Source: Rhodococcus spongiicola
Lineage (GTDB): Bacteria > Actinomycetota > Actinomycetes > Mycobacteriales > Mycobacteriaceae
Assembly: GCF_004011835.1 (NCBI RefSeq)
Contig: NZ_RKLN01000001.1
Coordinates: forward strand, 930,001 to 994,000
DNA: 64,000 bases
Direction: 5' to 3'
The notes under the pieces: generated by a model
The model's input: only the letters and a program-made list of their open reading frames with translations
What the model was told of the DNA's origin: nothing
The model's database searches: none
Shown: in pieces, positions 29,647 to 38,263 of the stretch
How positions within the stretch are numbered: the stretch's first letter is position 1
How the letters are laid out: each line of letters starts with the position of its first letter
Position numbers and translations under genes: made by a program

Positions 29647-31029
29647 TCACACAGGCGAGTGACGCAACCAGCCCTGCCGATGTTCGATCTCGGCCGCCAC
29701 CGCGAGCACAGTCCGCTCCCCGCCGGGCGGCGCGACGATCTGCACCGCCAGCGGTGTCCGGGACGCGGAGTGCATACCGACCGGAACGCTTGCTGCCGGC
29801 CAGCCGAGAACGTTCCACATCGCACTGAACGGCGCATACCGGACGTTTGCGACAACGTTGGACAGCCAGGACTTCTCGCTCCACGAAAGTGCCGCGACCG
29901 GGGGCTGCGCGAGAGACGGCGTCACCACGACGTCGTAGGCCGAGAAGAACGACCGCATCTTGGCCTCGATGCGGTCCACCTGCGACTGCCGCACCAGCCC
30001 TGCCCGTTTGATCATCCGACCGACCGCGGCGTGCCTGCGGGTGCGTCGTTGCAGCAGGGCCGGATCGAGTTCGGCAGCGTCGTCTGCGGTCCCGGCCATC
30101 CAGCGCGCGAACGCCGCCGTCATGTTGGGCGGATACGGCACCCGCGTCTGCGACGTACGGTGCCCGGCCTCGGCGAGCAGCGCCGCAGTTTTCTCGACGC
30201 CGCTCGCCCACTGGCCGTCGACCCGCAAGATCGGCGACGGCGCGTTGACAGCCACGCCGACCCGCAGCGGCCGCGACTGAGGGATCCGACCGAGGTCGGG
30301 CTCGTCGGCCAGCACCGAGAGCATCAGGGCCGCGTCCTCGACGGTCGACGCGATCGGCCCGTTCTCCGACATCCCGAACCACGAGTGCTCGCCCAGCTCG
30401 GACGGCACAACACCGCGCCCGGGCTTGATGCCGAAGACACCACATGCGGCCGACGGAATCCTGATCGAACCCATGCCGTCAGCGGCCAACGCGATCGGCA
30501 CCATGCCGGCAGCGACGGCGGCGGCGGAACCACCGGACGATCCTCCGGGCACACGGTCCGGGTTCCACGGATTGCGGGTGATCACACCCGGCGAGTCGAC
30601 GGCACCCCACACGCAGAGTTCCGGGACTGCGGTCAAACCGACCGGGATGGCGCCGGCCGCCCGCAACCTGGCGACGGTCGGATGGTCGCTCGCGGACGGG
30701 TTCGGATCCGTCGCAACCGAACCGTCACGCATGGGTTCGCCCTGAACCTGAACATTGTCCTTGATCGCGACGGGAACCCCGGCGAGGGGCAGGCTCGAGA
30801 GGTCGGGGCGGCCGGCGAGCGCCTCGGCTTCAGCCCGGGCCCGCTCCCTCAGCACGCGCACGAACGCGTGGATCCTCGAATCACGCTGTTCGATGCGGGC
30901 GAGGGCATCGTCGACGGCAGCGACCGGAGACAGCGCCCCGGCACGCACTCGACTGGCGATGGAAACGGCAGTGAACTCGTCGACTGTGGACTTCTCAGCA
31001 GTAGGCCCCTCGGCACCCGGATCTCGCAC
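29647..31029 (-). CDS. Amidase-signature hydrolase
   Basis: A 460-residue amidase of the Ser-Ser-Lys class. Catalytic Lys90 is in VAIKDNV, the cis-Ser is in the glycine-rich PGGSSGGSAAA (161-171), and the nucleophile Ser188 is in GMGSIRIPSA. These enzymes hydrolyse amides in the cytoplasm; relatives include GatA, but no gatB/gatC neighbour is present and the C-terminal part is that of a stand-alone amidase. The start is GTG 31029; a CATACT -10 box six bases upstream suggests leaderless translation. Divergent from the kinase across 95 bases that hold a perfect palindrome. Confidence 0.9.
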   Translation of the reverse strand: MRDPGAEGPTAEKSTVDEFTAVSIASRVRAGALSPVAAVDDALARIEQRDSRIHAFVRVLRERARAEAEALAGRPDLSSLPLAGVPVAIKDNVQVQGEPMRDGSVATDPNPSASDHPTVARLRAAGAIPVGLTAVPELCVWGAVDSPGVITRNPWNPDRVPGGSSGGSAAAVAAGMVPIALAADGMGSIRIPSAACGVFGIKPGRGVVPSELGEHSWFGMSENGPIASTVEDAALMLSVLADEPDLGRIPQSRPLRVGVAVNAPSPILRVDGQWASGVEKTAALLAEAGHRTSQTRVPYPPNMTAAFARWMAGTADDAAELDPALLQRRTRRHAAVGRMIKRAGLVRQSQVDRIEAKMRSFFSAYDVVVTPSLAQPPVAALSWSEKSWLSNVVANVRYAPFSAMWNVLGWPAASVPVGMHSASRTPLAVQIVAPPGGERTVLAVAAEIEHRQGWLRHSPV

Positions 31030-31067
31030 CTGCCGAGTATGACGCCAACGGCGATATCATTTCGAGT

Positions 31068-31079
31068 ACCCCTAGGGGT
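31068..31079. promoter_or_regulatory. Perfect 12-bp palindrome between amidase and kinase genes
   Basis: ACCCCTAGGGGT, in the context GTACCCCTAGGGGTGA, lies between the divergent starts (31029 and 31125). It sits about 40 bases upstream of the amidase start. The TACCCC...GGGGT form recalls operators of CsoR-type metal sensors, but no such regulator is in the window. Confidence 0.5.
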
Positions 31080-31124
31080 GAGTTGGCCCCACCTTGCCGC
31101 ACTCCCCATCTTCGGACGTGACGT

Positions 31125-33407
31125 GTGATGGACGGCACAACCGCATCGACCCCGACCGCCGCCTCGACGATCGACGGCGGGCCGCCGCCGGATCTCGGCG
31201 CGCGAACGGTGTCCTTCCTCGCCGACGTCGTCGCCCGGTTCGCCGACCGGTGGGCGGCGGCCGACGACCCCCCGCAGATCGAATCGTTCCTGCCAGGTGG
31301 GATGCCCGTCCGCGATGCGCTGCGCCGTGCCGCAATCGTCGAGCTGATCAAGGTGGATCTCGAGTACCGACTACTGCATGCGAACCGACCGAAACCGCTC
31401 TCGGAGTACCGCGCCGAGTTCCCCGAACTGCGGTCGAAGCCGCTTCCGGTAGACCTCATCTACGAGGACTTCCACCTACGCCGTCGCGGCGGTCACGCCG
31501 TCGACGCCGAAGCGTACGTGCGGGAGTTCCCCGAGAACGCGGAGCAGGTGACGGCCCTGCTCGCGCCCGACGACTACCGCAGCACCCTGGTTGCACAACC
31601 GGGCGCACAGCGGGCCCTCGAGCAGGTCAACGTCGGCGACCGGGTCGACGACTTCGACCTGCTCACCGAGCTGGGCCGCGGATCGTTCGCACGGGTGTTC
31701 CTCGCCAGGCAGCGGTCGATGCAGCGGATTGTCGCCGTGAAGGTCTCGCACGACCACGGCACCGAACCGCAGACCCTGGCCCAACTCGACCACGACTACA
31801 TCGTCCGGGTGTTCGACCAGCGACTACTGCCCGATCGCGAACTGAAGCTGCTGTACATGCAGTACGTGCCGGGTGGCACCCTGCTCGACGTCCTGCGCCG
31901 CGTTCGCGAGCATCCCGCCGATCCGGAGCATCCCCGAACCGGTCAGCTTCTGCTCGACTCGATCGACGCTGTCCTGGAACGTAAGGGCGAGATCCGGCCG
32001 AGCGATTCGAGTGTGCGCGCCGAGATAGCGGGGCTCAGCTGGCCCGAAACGGTCGCGTGGCTGGGCCGTCGTCTCGCCGACGCCCTCGAGTACGCCGACC
32101 AGCACGGCGTCCTGCATCGCGACATCAAACCCGCGAACGTCCTGTTGACGTCGGAGGGCGTTCCCAAGCTGGCGGACTTCAACATCAGCTTCAGCGACCG
32201 TGTCACAGGGACCAGTCCAGTCGCGTACTTCGGTGGATCCCTGGCTTACATGTCGCCCGAGCAACTCGAGGCCTGCCACCCGGATCTGTCCGGCACGGCC
32301 ACCGACCTCGACGCCCGGAGCGACATCTACGCGCTCGGGGTGATGTTGTGGGAACTGCTGACCGGGCGGCGTCCGTTCGCGGACGAACGCGACGCCGGCG
32401 AATCAGCGACATCGCTCGAACGCATGCTGGCGCTGCGACGACACGAGATCGATACGCGGTTCCAGGAGGATCTGCCCGACGACTGCCCTGCTGCGCTGCG
32501 CCGCGTTCTACTGACGTGCCTGGCACCGAATCCCGAGGATCGCTGGTCGACGGGTGCGGAACTGGCGCAGCAGTTGGATCTGTGCCTCGATGCTCGGGCC
32601 CGTGACCTCGTCGACCCACCACCGCACAGCTGGCGACACCGTCTGTTGCCGTGGATGATTCCGATCGTCGCACTCGGTGTGGGTGTTCCGAACACCCTCG
32701 CGGCGATCTACAACTACAACCACAACCAGACGCTGATCATCAATGAGCTGTCTGCCGATGCACAGCAGCGATTCGTCGAGATCTCGCAGGTGATCAACAG
32801 CATCGTGTTCCCGCTCGGGTTCGTGTTGATCGTGTACTTCTGCCGTTACGTCATCTACGTGCCCTTGGGTCTCCGGAGGGGAAGAAGCTACGACGCTGCC
32901 ACCCTCTCTCGTGCCCGCGCCGACACCCTGCTGATGGGTGACCGGATCGTCGCAGTGGTGTTCGCGCTGTGGCTCATCGCGGGAATCGCCTTTCCGGTCA
33001 TGCTGCAGATCGCCGCCGGGGCCCTTCCACAGGGCGTCTATTTGCACTTCCTGGGTTCGCAGATCGTGTGTGGGGCGATCGCGGTCGCATACCCGTTCTT
33101 CCTGGTCACGTTCTACGCTGTGCGGTGCCTGTATCCATCGCTGTTGCCTCACGGCATCACCAGCAGCAGCGACGAGCGCCGGCTACGAGGTCTCGACCGC
33201 CGCAGCACCATGTACCTCGCGGTGGCCGCGTCGGTGCCGTTGGTCGGGGTCGCCGGGGCGACGTTCCTGCCTCCCGACGAGATCTCTTCCGTCATAGTCG
33301 CGGTGCGAGTGCTGTGCGTCGGCGGCGTGGTCGCGTTCGTGTTCGTGTACTGGCTCTTCCGCCTGCTCGAGGAGGACCTCCGGGCGCTCGAGCGCGTCGT
33401 GTCGTAG
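31125..33407 (+). CDS. Membrane Ser/Thr protein kinase with polytopic C-terminus
   Basis: A 760-residue protein. Residues 30-150 hold two helical blocks (FLPGGMPVRDALRRAAIVELIKVDLEYR; AYVREFPENAEQV) like the N-terminal regions of planctomycete-type kinases. The kinase domain is 174-490: Gly loop GRGSFARV (184-191), Lys206, catalytic HRDIKPANV with Asp333, metal-binding DFN (351-353) where DFG is usual, and SPEQ at 377-380. Then come about six membrane helices (about 508-745) and a short tail. Actinobacterial Pkn kinases normally have one helix and a sensor outside. The start may be GTG 31125 or ATG 31128; no ribosome site is clear. Confidence 0.85.
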   Translation: MMDGTTASTPTAASTIDGGPPPDLGARTVSFLADVVARFADRWAAADDPPQIESFLPGGMPVRDALRRAAIVELIKVDLEYRLLHANRPKPLSEYRAEFPELRSKPLPVDLIYEDFHLRRRGGHAVDAEAYVREFPENAEQVTALLAPDDYRSTLVAQPGAQRALEQVNVGDRVDDFDLLTELGRGSFARVFLARQRSMQRIVAVKVSHDHGTEPQTLAQLDHDYIVRVFDQRLLPDRELKLLYMQYVPGGTLLDVLRRVREHPADPEHPRTGQLLLDSIDAVLERKGEIRPSDSSVRAEIAGLSWPETVAWLGRRLADALEYADQHGVLHRDIKPANVLLTSEGVPKLADFNISFSDRVTGTSPVAYFGGSLAYMSPEQLEACHPDLSGTATDLDARSDIYALGVMLWELLTGRRPFADERDAGESATSLERMLALRRHEIDTRFQEDLPDDCPAALRRVLLTCLAPNPEDRWSTGAELAQQLDLCLDARARDLVDPPPHSWRHRLLPWMIPIVALGVGVPNTLAAIYNYNHNQTLIINELSADAQQRFVEISQVINSIVFPLGFVLIVYFCRYVIYVPLGLRRGRSYDAATLSRARADTLLMGDRIVAVVFALWLIAGIAFPVMLQIAAGALPQGVYLHFLGSQIVCGAIAVAYPFFLVTFYAVRCLYPSLLPHGITSSSDERRLRGLDRRSTMYLAVAASVPLVGVAGATFLPPDEISSVIVAVRVLCVGGVVAFVFVYWLFRLLEEDLRALERVVS

Positions 33408-33412
33408 GGGCT

Positions 33413-34015
33413 TCAGCTGTTCCCGAAGAGAGAACTCGGCGCTGCGGGAAACAGCCGCTCGACCGCGGTGACGATAGCTGCTCGACGGTCTGCCAGGAAC
33501 TGCTCACGCGCACCGCTTTCGACGGACGTCAGGCCTGGTTGGTCGGCCCAGGCCATCGCCAGCTGGTTGACGAACACGAGGATGTCGAGCGGGTCCCACG
33601 AAGGATCGAGCAGTCCTTCCCGCTGCGCGCGGCGAAGCTTTTCCGCCTTGCGGCTGACCGTGTCTCGAGCGGCGCCATCAGAGCCGGTGTCGGCGAATTC
33701 GAGCTGCCCCCAACGCATCAGACGTAGGTTGTCGGGGTTGGCGACGAAGTAGTCGTGGACTCGTCCGGCGTAGCCGGGCAGATCAGCGGGATCCATCTGC
33801 GTTGCTTCGGCGACCGCGTCGAGTTCACGGGCGGCGACGAACCCATAGAGCTCTTCTTTGCTGCGAAAGTACGCGTAGACCCGCTCCTTACTGGTCCTGG
33901 CAGACTTCGCGATCCGATCGATGCGCGCACCGGCAACCCCGTGTCGCGCGAATTCGGCGGTGGCCGCTTCGACGATGCGGCCACGGGTCGAATCGGTACG
34001 AGGCGAAGGCGACAC
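33413..34015 (-). CDS. TetR-family repressor of the aldo-keto reductase locus
   Basis: A 200-residue TetR regulator. The N-terminal helix-turn-helix spans about 12-55 (RIVEAATAEFARHGVAGARIDRIAKSA, then SKERVYAYFRSKEELYGFV), followed by an all-helical ligand domain. It lies divergent from an aldo-keto reductase gene, and two near-identical 17-bp palindromes sit between the starts, one close to each. This is the classic local-repressor layout. The ligand is unknown, probably an aldehyde or ketone handled by the reductase. GTG start at 34015. The end lies six bases from the kinase stop on the other strand. Confidence 0.9.
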   Translation of the reverse strand: MSPSPRTDSTRGRIVEAATAEFARHGVAGARIDRIAKSARTSKERVYAYFRSKEELYGFVAARELDAVAEATQMDPADLPGYAGRVHDYFVANPDNLRLMRWGQLEFADTGSDGAARDTVSRKAEKLRRAQREGLLDPSWDPLDILVFVNQLAMAWADQPGLTSVESGAREQFLADRRAAIVTAVERLFPAAPSSLFGNS

Positions 34016-34030
34016 CCGGCCACCCTACCA

Positions 34031-34047
34031 AGCCAAACTAGTTGGTT
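34031..34047 (-). promoter_or_regulatory. TetR operator, copy 1
   Basis: On the minus strand AACCAACTAGTTTGGCT, an imperfect inverted repeat 16 bases ahead of the tetR start. It matches the copy at 34078 at 14 of 17 positions, including AACCAA and AGTTTGG at the same spacing. Confidence 0.65.
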
Positions 34048-34077
34048 TGACCGAGTCAGCAAGCGCGTGTAGCGTCG

Positions 34078-34094
34078 AACCAAACAGTTTGGTT
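34078..34094 (+). promoter_or_regulatory. TetR operator, copy 2
   Basis: AACCAAACAGTTTGGTT, a perfect inverted repeat (arms AACCAAAC/GTTTGGTT, one central base), 24 bases ahead of the aldo-keto reductase start. Pair with copy 1. Confidence 0.75.
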
Positions 34095-34117
34095 TGACTC
34101 TGAGAGAGGGCTTGTTC

Positions 34118-35071
34118 ATGCAGCACAGGGCATTGGGAACGCAAGGACTGACCGTCTCGGCGATAGGTTACGGATCGATGGGCACCGTGGTCGGATACGG
34201 AGCCAGCGACGACACCGAATCGGTCGCCGCGATCCGCCGTGCACACGACCTTGGCGTGACCTTCTTCGACACCGCCGAGATGTACGGCTGGGGAGAAGGC
34301 GAGAAACTACTCGGCCGCGCGGTGGCACCGTTTCGCCATGAGGTGGTGATCGCCACCAAGTTCGGATTCACCCCCCGCTTCGGCACCGACTCGCGCCCCG
34401 AGCACATCCGCGAGGTGGTCGACGCCAGCCTGCGCAACCTGGGAGTCGACAACATCGACCTGCTCTATCAGCACAGAGTCGACCCCGCCGTGCCGATCGA
34501 GGACGTCGTCGCGACCATGGCCGAGTTCGTCGACGTCGGCAAGGTGAAGTACCTCGGCCTTTCCGAGGCGACACCCGAGGTCATCCGCAAAGCCCATGCC
34601 GTGCACCCGATCTCAGCGCTGCAAACCGAGTATTCGATCTTTGCCCCGGACGCCGAACCACTGTTCCCACTATTGGAAGAGCTCGGAATCGGGTTCGTCG
34701 CCTACTCCCCGCTGGCGCGCGGATTCCTCACCGACACAGCGAAGCCGGCCCACGACTACGATCCGACCGACTTCCGTACCCTCATGCCCTGGTGGAACGC
34801 CGACAACTACGACGCCAACGCGCACATCATCGGTCAGCTCACCGAACTCGCCCACGCCAAAGGCATCACTGTCTCGCAGCTGGCGCTGGCCTGGACTCTC
34901 GCGCAACGCGACAACATCGTCCCGATTCCAGGCTCACGCAACCCCGACCGCGTCGCTCGAAATGTCGCAGCCAGCGACATCGCGCTCACCACCGAGGATC
35001 TCGAGCGCATCGCCGCCATCGCTCCCGCCGGCGGCCAGGGGGGCCGCGGCACCCCCTCGCCATGGCTATAG
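34118..35071 (+). CDS. Aldo-keto reductase
   Basis: A 317-residue NADPH-dependent (beta/alpha)8 aldo-keto reductase. The catalytic tetrad is visible: Asp51 (FFDTAEMYG), Tyr56, Lys81 (ATKFGF) and His119 (LLYQHRVDP). The late block PIPGSRNPDRVARNVAA binds the NADPH phosphate. It looks like the AKR13/YajO-like group acting on aldehydes or ketones, but the substrate is not readable. ATG 34118 follows GAGAGAGGG; the upstream ATG at 34094 lies inside the operator and is rejected. Regulated by the divergent TetR, by inference. Confidence 0.92.
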   Translation: MQHRALGTQGLTVSAIGYGSMGTVVGYGASDDTESVAAIRRAHDLGVTFFDTAEMYGWGEGEKLLGRAVAPFRHEVVIATKFGFTPRFGTDSRPEHIREVVDASLRNLGVDNIDLLYQHRVDPAVPIEDVVATMAEFVDVGKVKYLGLSEATPEVIRKAHAVHPISALQTEYSIFAPDAEPLFPLLEELGIGFVAYSPLARGFLTDTAKPAHDYDPTDFRTLMPWWNADNYDANAHIIGQLTELAHAKGITVSQLALAWTLAQRDNIVPIPGSRNPDRVARNVAASDIALTTEDLERIAAIAPAGGQGGRGTPSPWL

Positions 35072-35146
35072 GGGGCAGCCGCCGTGTGCAGACCGATGCA
35101 CTGAGATGCCGCGACCCGCGCTTTCTCCTTACTCCCACCACCTGAA

Positions 35147-36523
35147 TCAGACCACGATGGCCAGAAGCATCGCCGATGCGATCAGCATGTCCGGCCCGCG
35201 TAGCTTCTGCCGGATCAGGTCGACAGGAAGTTGTCCTACTCCTGTTTCGAGGATGAGCCCGTCGTAGGCGGTCGGTAGCCGGGTGCGCAGACGGTACGCC
35301 GCAAGGCACGCACCGCCCGCGGCGATCAATGTAGGGGCGGCAGTCCAACCCACGAACGGTGCCGTCGTCGCAGTCACCGCCGCTGCTGCACACGCCGGGA
35401 CCACCATCATCGGACGGTGCAGTGCCCGGTCGGCCATGCCGAGCATCCCCAACAGCTCTCGGCTGTTGGACATCTCTCGAAACCCGGTGCTGAACACCAC
35501 CGCGGTAATGAACACCGCCGCGAGTTGCGTCCACGCCGCTGCAATTGGCGAGACCGCGCCGCCGACCGTCCAGGTGGCAGCAACAACCACGCCGACAATG
35601 GCGAAGGTTGACGGTCGGCGCAGGTGCCGAAGGAGATCCGAGCGGATCAGCGCGCGCGTACGTCTGCGAGGCAGCGATCGAGAGGGACAGCGAGCGACCC
35701 GTCGCCACGCATTGTCGTCGGCTACGCCCGTCAGAATCGATAGATCCAAGCCGATGATCGAGACCCGCATCGCCACTGCGATGTCGGCTCCCTCGTTCAG
35801 ATCGGCGGCTGTGATCCGCCTGCATACACACAGCGCTGCGATCACGAGCGGGGCCGTCAGGGCCGAGAGGACAACGACTGGAGTCCATGTCGTGAAAACC
35901 GGGACCACGGCGCCGGCAACCGCAGCCACCACCGCAGCAACGCCTACCGCCGAGAACAGGATCCGCACGCTCGAGACTATCGGGGCTGGAAGCACTTTGC
36001 CCTGTTCGAGTACGGCGACGGCGGCAACGCCCGCACAGCCGGCGGCGGCACCAGCTGTCAGGGGTGCCCACTGCTCGACAGCCCCAGCGAACGCTGCCAA
36101 CCGACCGCCGGCCGCCCCTGCCACGGCGGCACCCATGAGCGTTACGAGAAGTCTCGGCCGTAGCAGCGTGGCGCGGTCGATTGGTGTCGACAACACCCAA
36201 AAGGTGCATTCGGGGCTGGCGGTCAGGGGTCCGATGGCACGTGCCGTAGACCCAACCACCACCATCGCGGCGGCGGCAACCGCCCACGCCCACGTGGGGT
36301 TCCACCCCTGGACGGTCGGCAACAGCCCCGAGTCCAACAGCGCGGTCGCAGGTCTGGTCGCCAGCCACCACACGGTTCCGACGACGACATACGTTCCGAG
36401 TGCCGCGACAACAATTGCGCCGACTCGGTCAGCGCCGGGGGCGTTGGAGCGAGCCAACCGACGCTGCATCGCTCGGATGGTACGCGCGGACGGAACGGTC
36501 GAGGCGGGGCTGATCAACGCCAT
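35147..36523 (-). CDS. DUF6297-type membrane protein, probable ABC permease
   Basis: A 458-residue polytopic protein with about twelve hydrophobic segments, many Ala/Val-rich (AIVVAALGTYVVVGTVWWLA; AWAVAAAAMVVVGSTARAIG). The start overlaps the end of an ABC ATPase gene by ten bases, so it is probably its membrane partner; the middle loop RTRALIRSDLLRHLRRPSTF looks like a coupling region. I recall this as the DUF6297 family of actinobacterial exporters of unknown cargo. No periplasmic binding protein is present, so export is more likely than import. ATG 36523. Confidence 0.7.
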   Translation of the reverse strand: MALISPASTVPSARTIRAMQRRLARSNAPGADRVGAIVVAALGTYVVVGTVWWLATRPATALLDSGLLPTVQGWNPTWAWAVAAAAMVVVGSTARAIGPLTASPECTFWVLSTPIDRATLLRPRLLVTLMGAAVAGAAGGRLAAFAGAVEQWAPLTAGAAAGCAGVAAVAVLEQGKVLPAPIVSSVRILFSAVGVAAVVAAVAGAVVPVFTTWTPVVVLSALTAPLVIAALCVCRRITAADLNEGADIAVAMRVSIIGLDLSILTGVADDNAWRRVARCPSRSLPRRRTRALIRSDLLRHLRRPSTFAIVGVVVAATWTVGGAVSPIAAAWTQLAAVFITAVVFSTGFREMSNSRELLGMLGMADRALHRPMMVVPACAAAAVTATTAPFVGWTAAPTLIAAGGACLAAYRLRTRLPTAYDGLILETGVGQLPVDLIRQKLRGPDMLIASAMLLAIVV

Positions 36524-37167
36524 GAGTCACCGTCCACCGTGTCGTCGGCGACCGCCGAGACCAGGGTCGAGTCGTGCGAGACGACCAGGACCGCGGTCCC
36601 GAGCTCCTTCTCGGCGTTGATGCGGGTAACGAGCCACGCTCGCCCGGCCGCATCGAGGTGTTGTTCGGGCTCGTCGAGCACCAGCAGCCGCCGAGGCCTG
36701 ACAAAGGCCGATGCCACCGCGAGGCGGCGGCGTTGGCCGCTGGACAGTGTCACCGGGAGTTGGTCCGCGGCCCCTGAGAGCCCGACGTCGGCCAGTGTCT
36801 GCGTCGCCAGTTCGTACGGTTCAGGCATGCCGTGGGCGGTCGCGACGAGTTGCAGGTGCTCGTGCGCGGTCAAGTGAGCGAATGTGGCCACGTCTCCGAC
36901 TACAGCAGCCACCGCGGACCGGAATGCGGGTGAGGATTCGTCGACAACGTCACCGTCGACACTGATTGTGCCGCCGTCGAGTCGGTCGACGCCGATCACG
37001 CAGCGGAGCAACGTGGACTTGCCGACACCGTTCGCGCCGACGATCGCGCAACACCGGCCGGCCGTGACATCGAAGGTGACGGCGGAGAACACGAGCTGAT
37101 CGCCGAAATGGCGCTCGGCATCGCGTACGGACAAGACACGGCCGTCCGGCTGAGAAGGGCTGAGCAT
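36514..37167 (-). CDS. ABC transporter ATP-binding protein
   Basis: A 217-residue ATPase with Walker A GANGVGKS (about 44-51), the ABC signature LSSGQRRRLAVA, Walker B LLVLDEPEQHLD and the switch His in VVSHDS. It has the short single-domain form seen in exporter systems with unusual permeases. It sits between a DUF6412-type small membrane protein and the DUF6297 permease, with 56 bases and a 10-base overlap respectively. Substrate unknown. ATG 37167. Confidence 0.93.
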   Translation of the reverse strand: MLSPSQPDGRVLSVRDAERHFGDQLVFSAVTFDVTAGRCCAIVGANGVGKSTLLRCVIGVDRLDGGTISVDGDVVDESSPAFRSAVAAVVGDVATFAHLTAHEHLQLVATAHGMPEPYELATQTLADVGLSGAADQLPVTLSSGQRRRLAVASAFVRPRRLLVLDEPEQHLDAAGRAWLVTRINAEKELGTAVLVVSHDSTLVSAVADDTVDGDSWR

Positions 37168-37223
37168 GGGGTACCCCCGTGGTTCCTCGGAGAGATCGTT
37201 TGTCGCGAGGAAGCAGGGACCGG

Positions 37224-37571
37224 TCAGATTGATGCAGGAAGAGCGGCCCCTGCGAAGAGGCCCGGTGCTCGAGGTTGCGGACGGCCGGGAGTATCAGGGT
37301 GGGAATGGCGGCGGAAGGCGCCTCGCAGGCGCTGCTCCTCGCTCGTCGGGCCGCGGGTGGTCCGGCACAGCCCGAACATCAGGTCCTCGGAGCGCCAGAC
37401 GAGAACCAGCACAGCAACAGCGACGACCGCTGCGAACAGGCCAGCGAACAACGATGTTGTGTCGCCGGCGAAGGTGAGATCGACCGTGAGTAGCCAGACG
37501 GCGGCCCACGACAGCAGGAAGACCAGCACATCAGCGCCTCGCCGCCAGCCGTGTCTCATGCCACGCAGCAT
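37224..37571 (-). CDS. Small membrane protein, DUF6412-like
   Basis: A 115-residue protein with two helices (VLVFLLSWAAVWLLTVDL and LFAGLFAAVVAVAVLVLVW) and a basic, Pro-rich cytoplasmic tail (TSEEQRLRGAFRRHSHPDTPGR). It is first in the run with the ABC ATPase and DUF6297 permease, and I recall this trio recurring in actinobacteria. ATG 37571 or ATG 37559 could be the start; neither has a good ribosome site. Function unknown, perhaps an accessory subunit of the exporter. Confidence 0.65.
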   Translation of the reverse strand: MLRGMRHGWRRGADVLVFLLSWAAVWLLTVDLTFAGDTTSLFAGLFAAVVAVAVLVLVWRSEDLMFGLCRTTRGPTSEEQRLRGAFRRHSHPDTPGRPQPRAPGLFAGAALPASI

Positions 37572-37696
37572 ATCCGGACCGAAACACCGATCATGGTCGG
37601 CACACCCACGAAGATGAACGATTACAGGCGCTGCAGCCAGGAATGGCCGAAGGGAGGACCTGCGGGCCCTCGAGCGCGGGTCGTGTCGCGGGGAAG

Positions 37697-38251
37697 CTAT
37701 CCGCCGTACACCTTGGGGTCGAGGGTGCCGATATAGGGCAGATCCCGATAGCGCTCGGCGTAGTCGAGGCCATAGCCGACGACGAACTCGTCGGGGATGT
37801 CGAAGCCGACGTGCGCGACCTCGACGTCGACCTTGATCGCCTCCGGCTTCCGTAGCAACGTGACGACCTCGAGTGACGCCGGGTTGCGCGTCCTCAGGTT
37901 GCGCATCAGCCATGACAGCGTCAGACCCGAGTCGATGATGTCCTCGACGATCAGCACGTGGCGACCGGCAATGTCCTTGTCGAGGTCCTTGAGGATCCGC
38001 ACGACGCCCGACGACGACGTCGATGATCCGTACGAACTGACAGCCATGAACTCCATTTGCGTGGGGATCGGCAGCGCCCGTGCGAAGTCGGTCATGAAGA
38101 AGATCGCGCCCTTGAGGACACCGACCAGCAGCAAGTCGCCCTCAGGGGCGCCGGTCGGATATCGCTCGGCAACTTTCGCGGCGAGTTCCGCCGTCCGCTG
38201 CTTGATCTGCTCCTCGGAGATCAGTACCGATGCGATGTCGCCCTCGTACAC
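37697..38251 (-). CDS. hpt: Hypoxanthine(-guanine) phosphoribosyltransferase
   Basis: Salvages hypoxanthine and guanine to IMP and GMP using PRPP. The PRPP motif is [14 protein letters not shown] with Glu103-Asp104. The flexible-loop [11 protein letters not shown] and the purine-binding [30 protein letters not shown] are typical. 184 aa. GTG 38251 follows GAAGGG at eight bases. Twelve bases after tilS in the same direction, the same order as M. tuberculosis mesJ-hpt. Confidence 0.95.
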   Translation of the reverse strand: MYEGDIASVLISEEQIKQRTAELAAKVAERYPTGAPEGDLLLVGVLKGAIFFMTDFARALPIPTQMEFMAVSSYGSSTSSSGVVRILKDLDKDIAGRHVLIVEDIIDSGLTLSWLMRNLRTRNPASLEVVTLLRKPEAIKVDVEVAHVGFDIPDEFVVGYGLDYAERYRDLPYIGTLDPKVYGG

Positions 38252-38263
38252 GAAGCATTCCCT

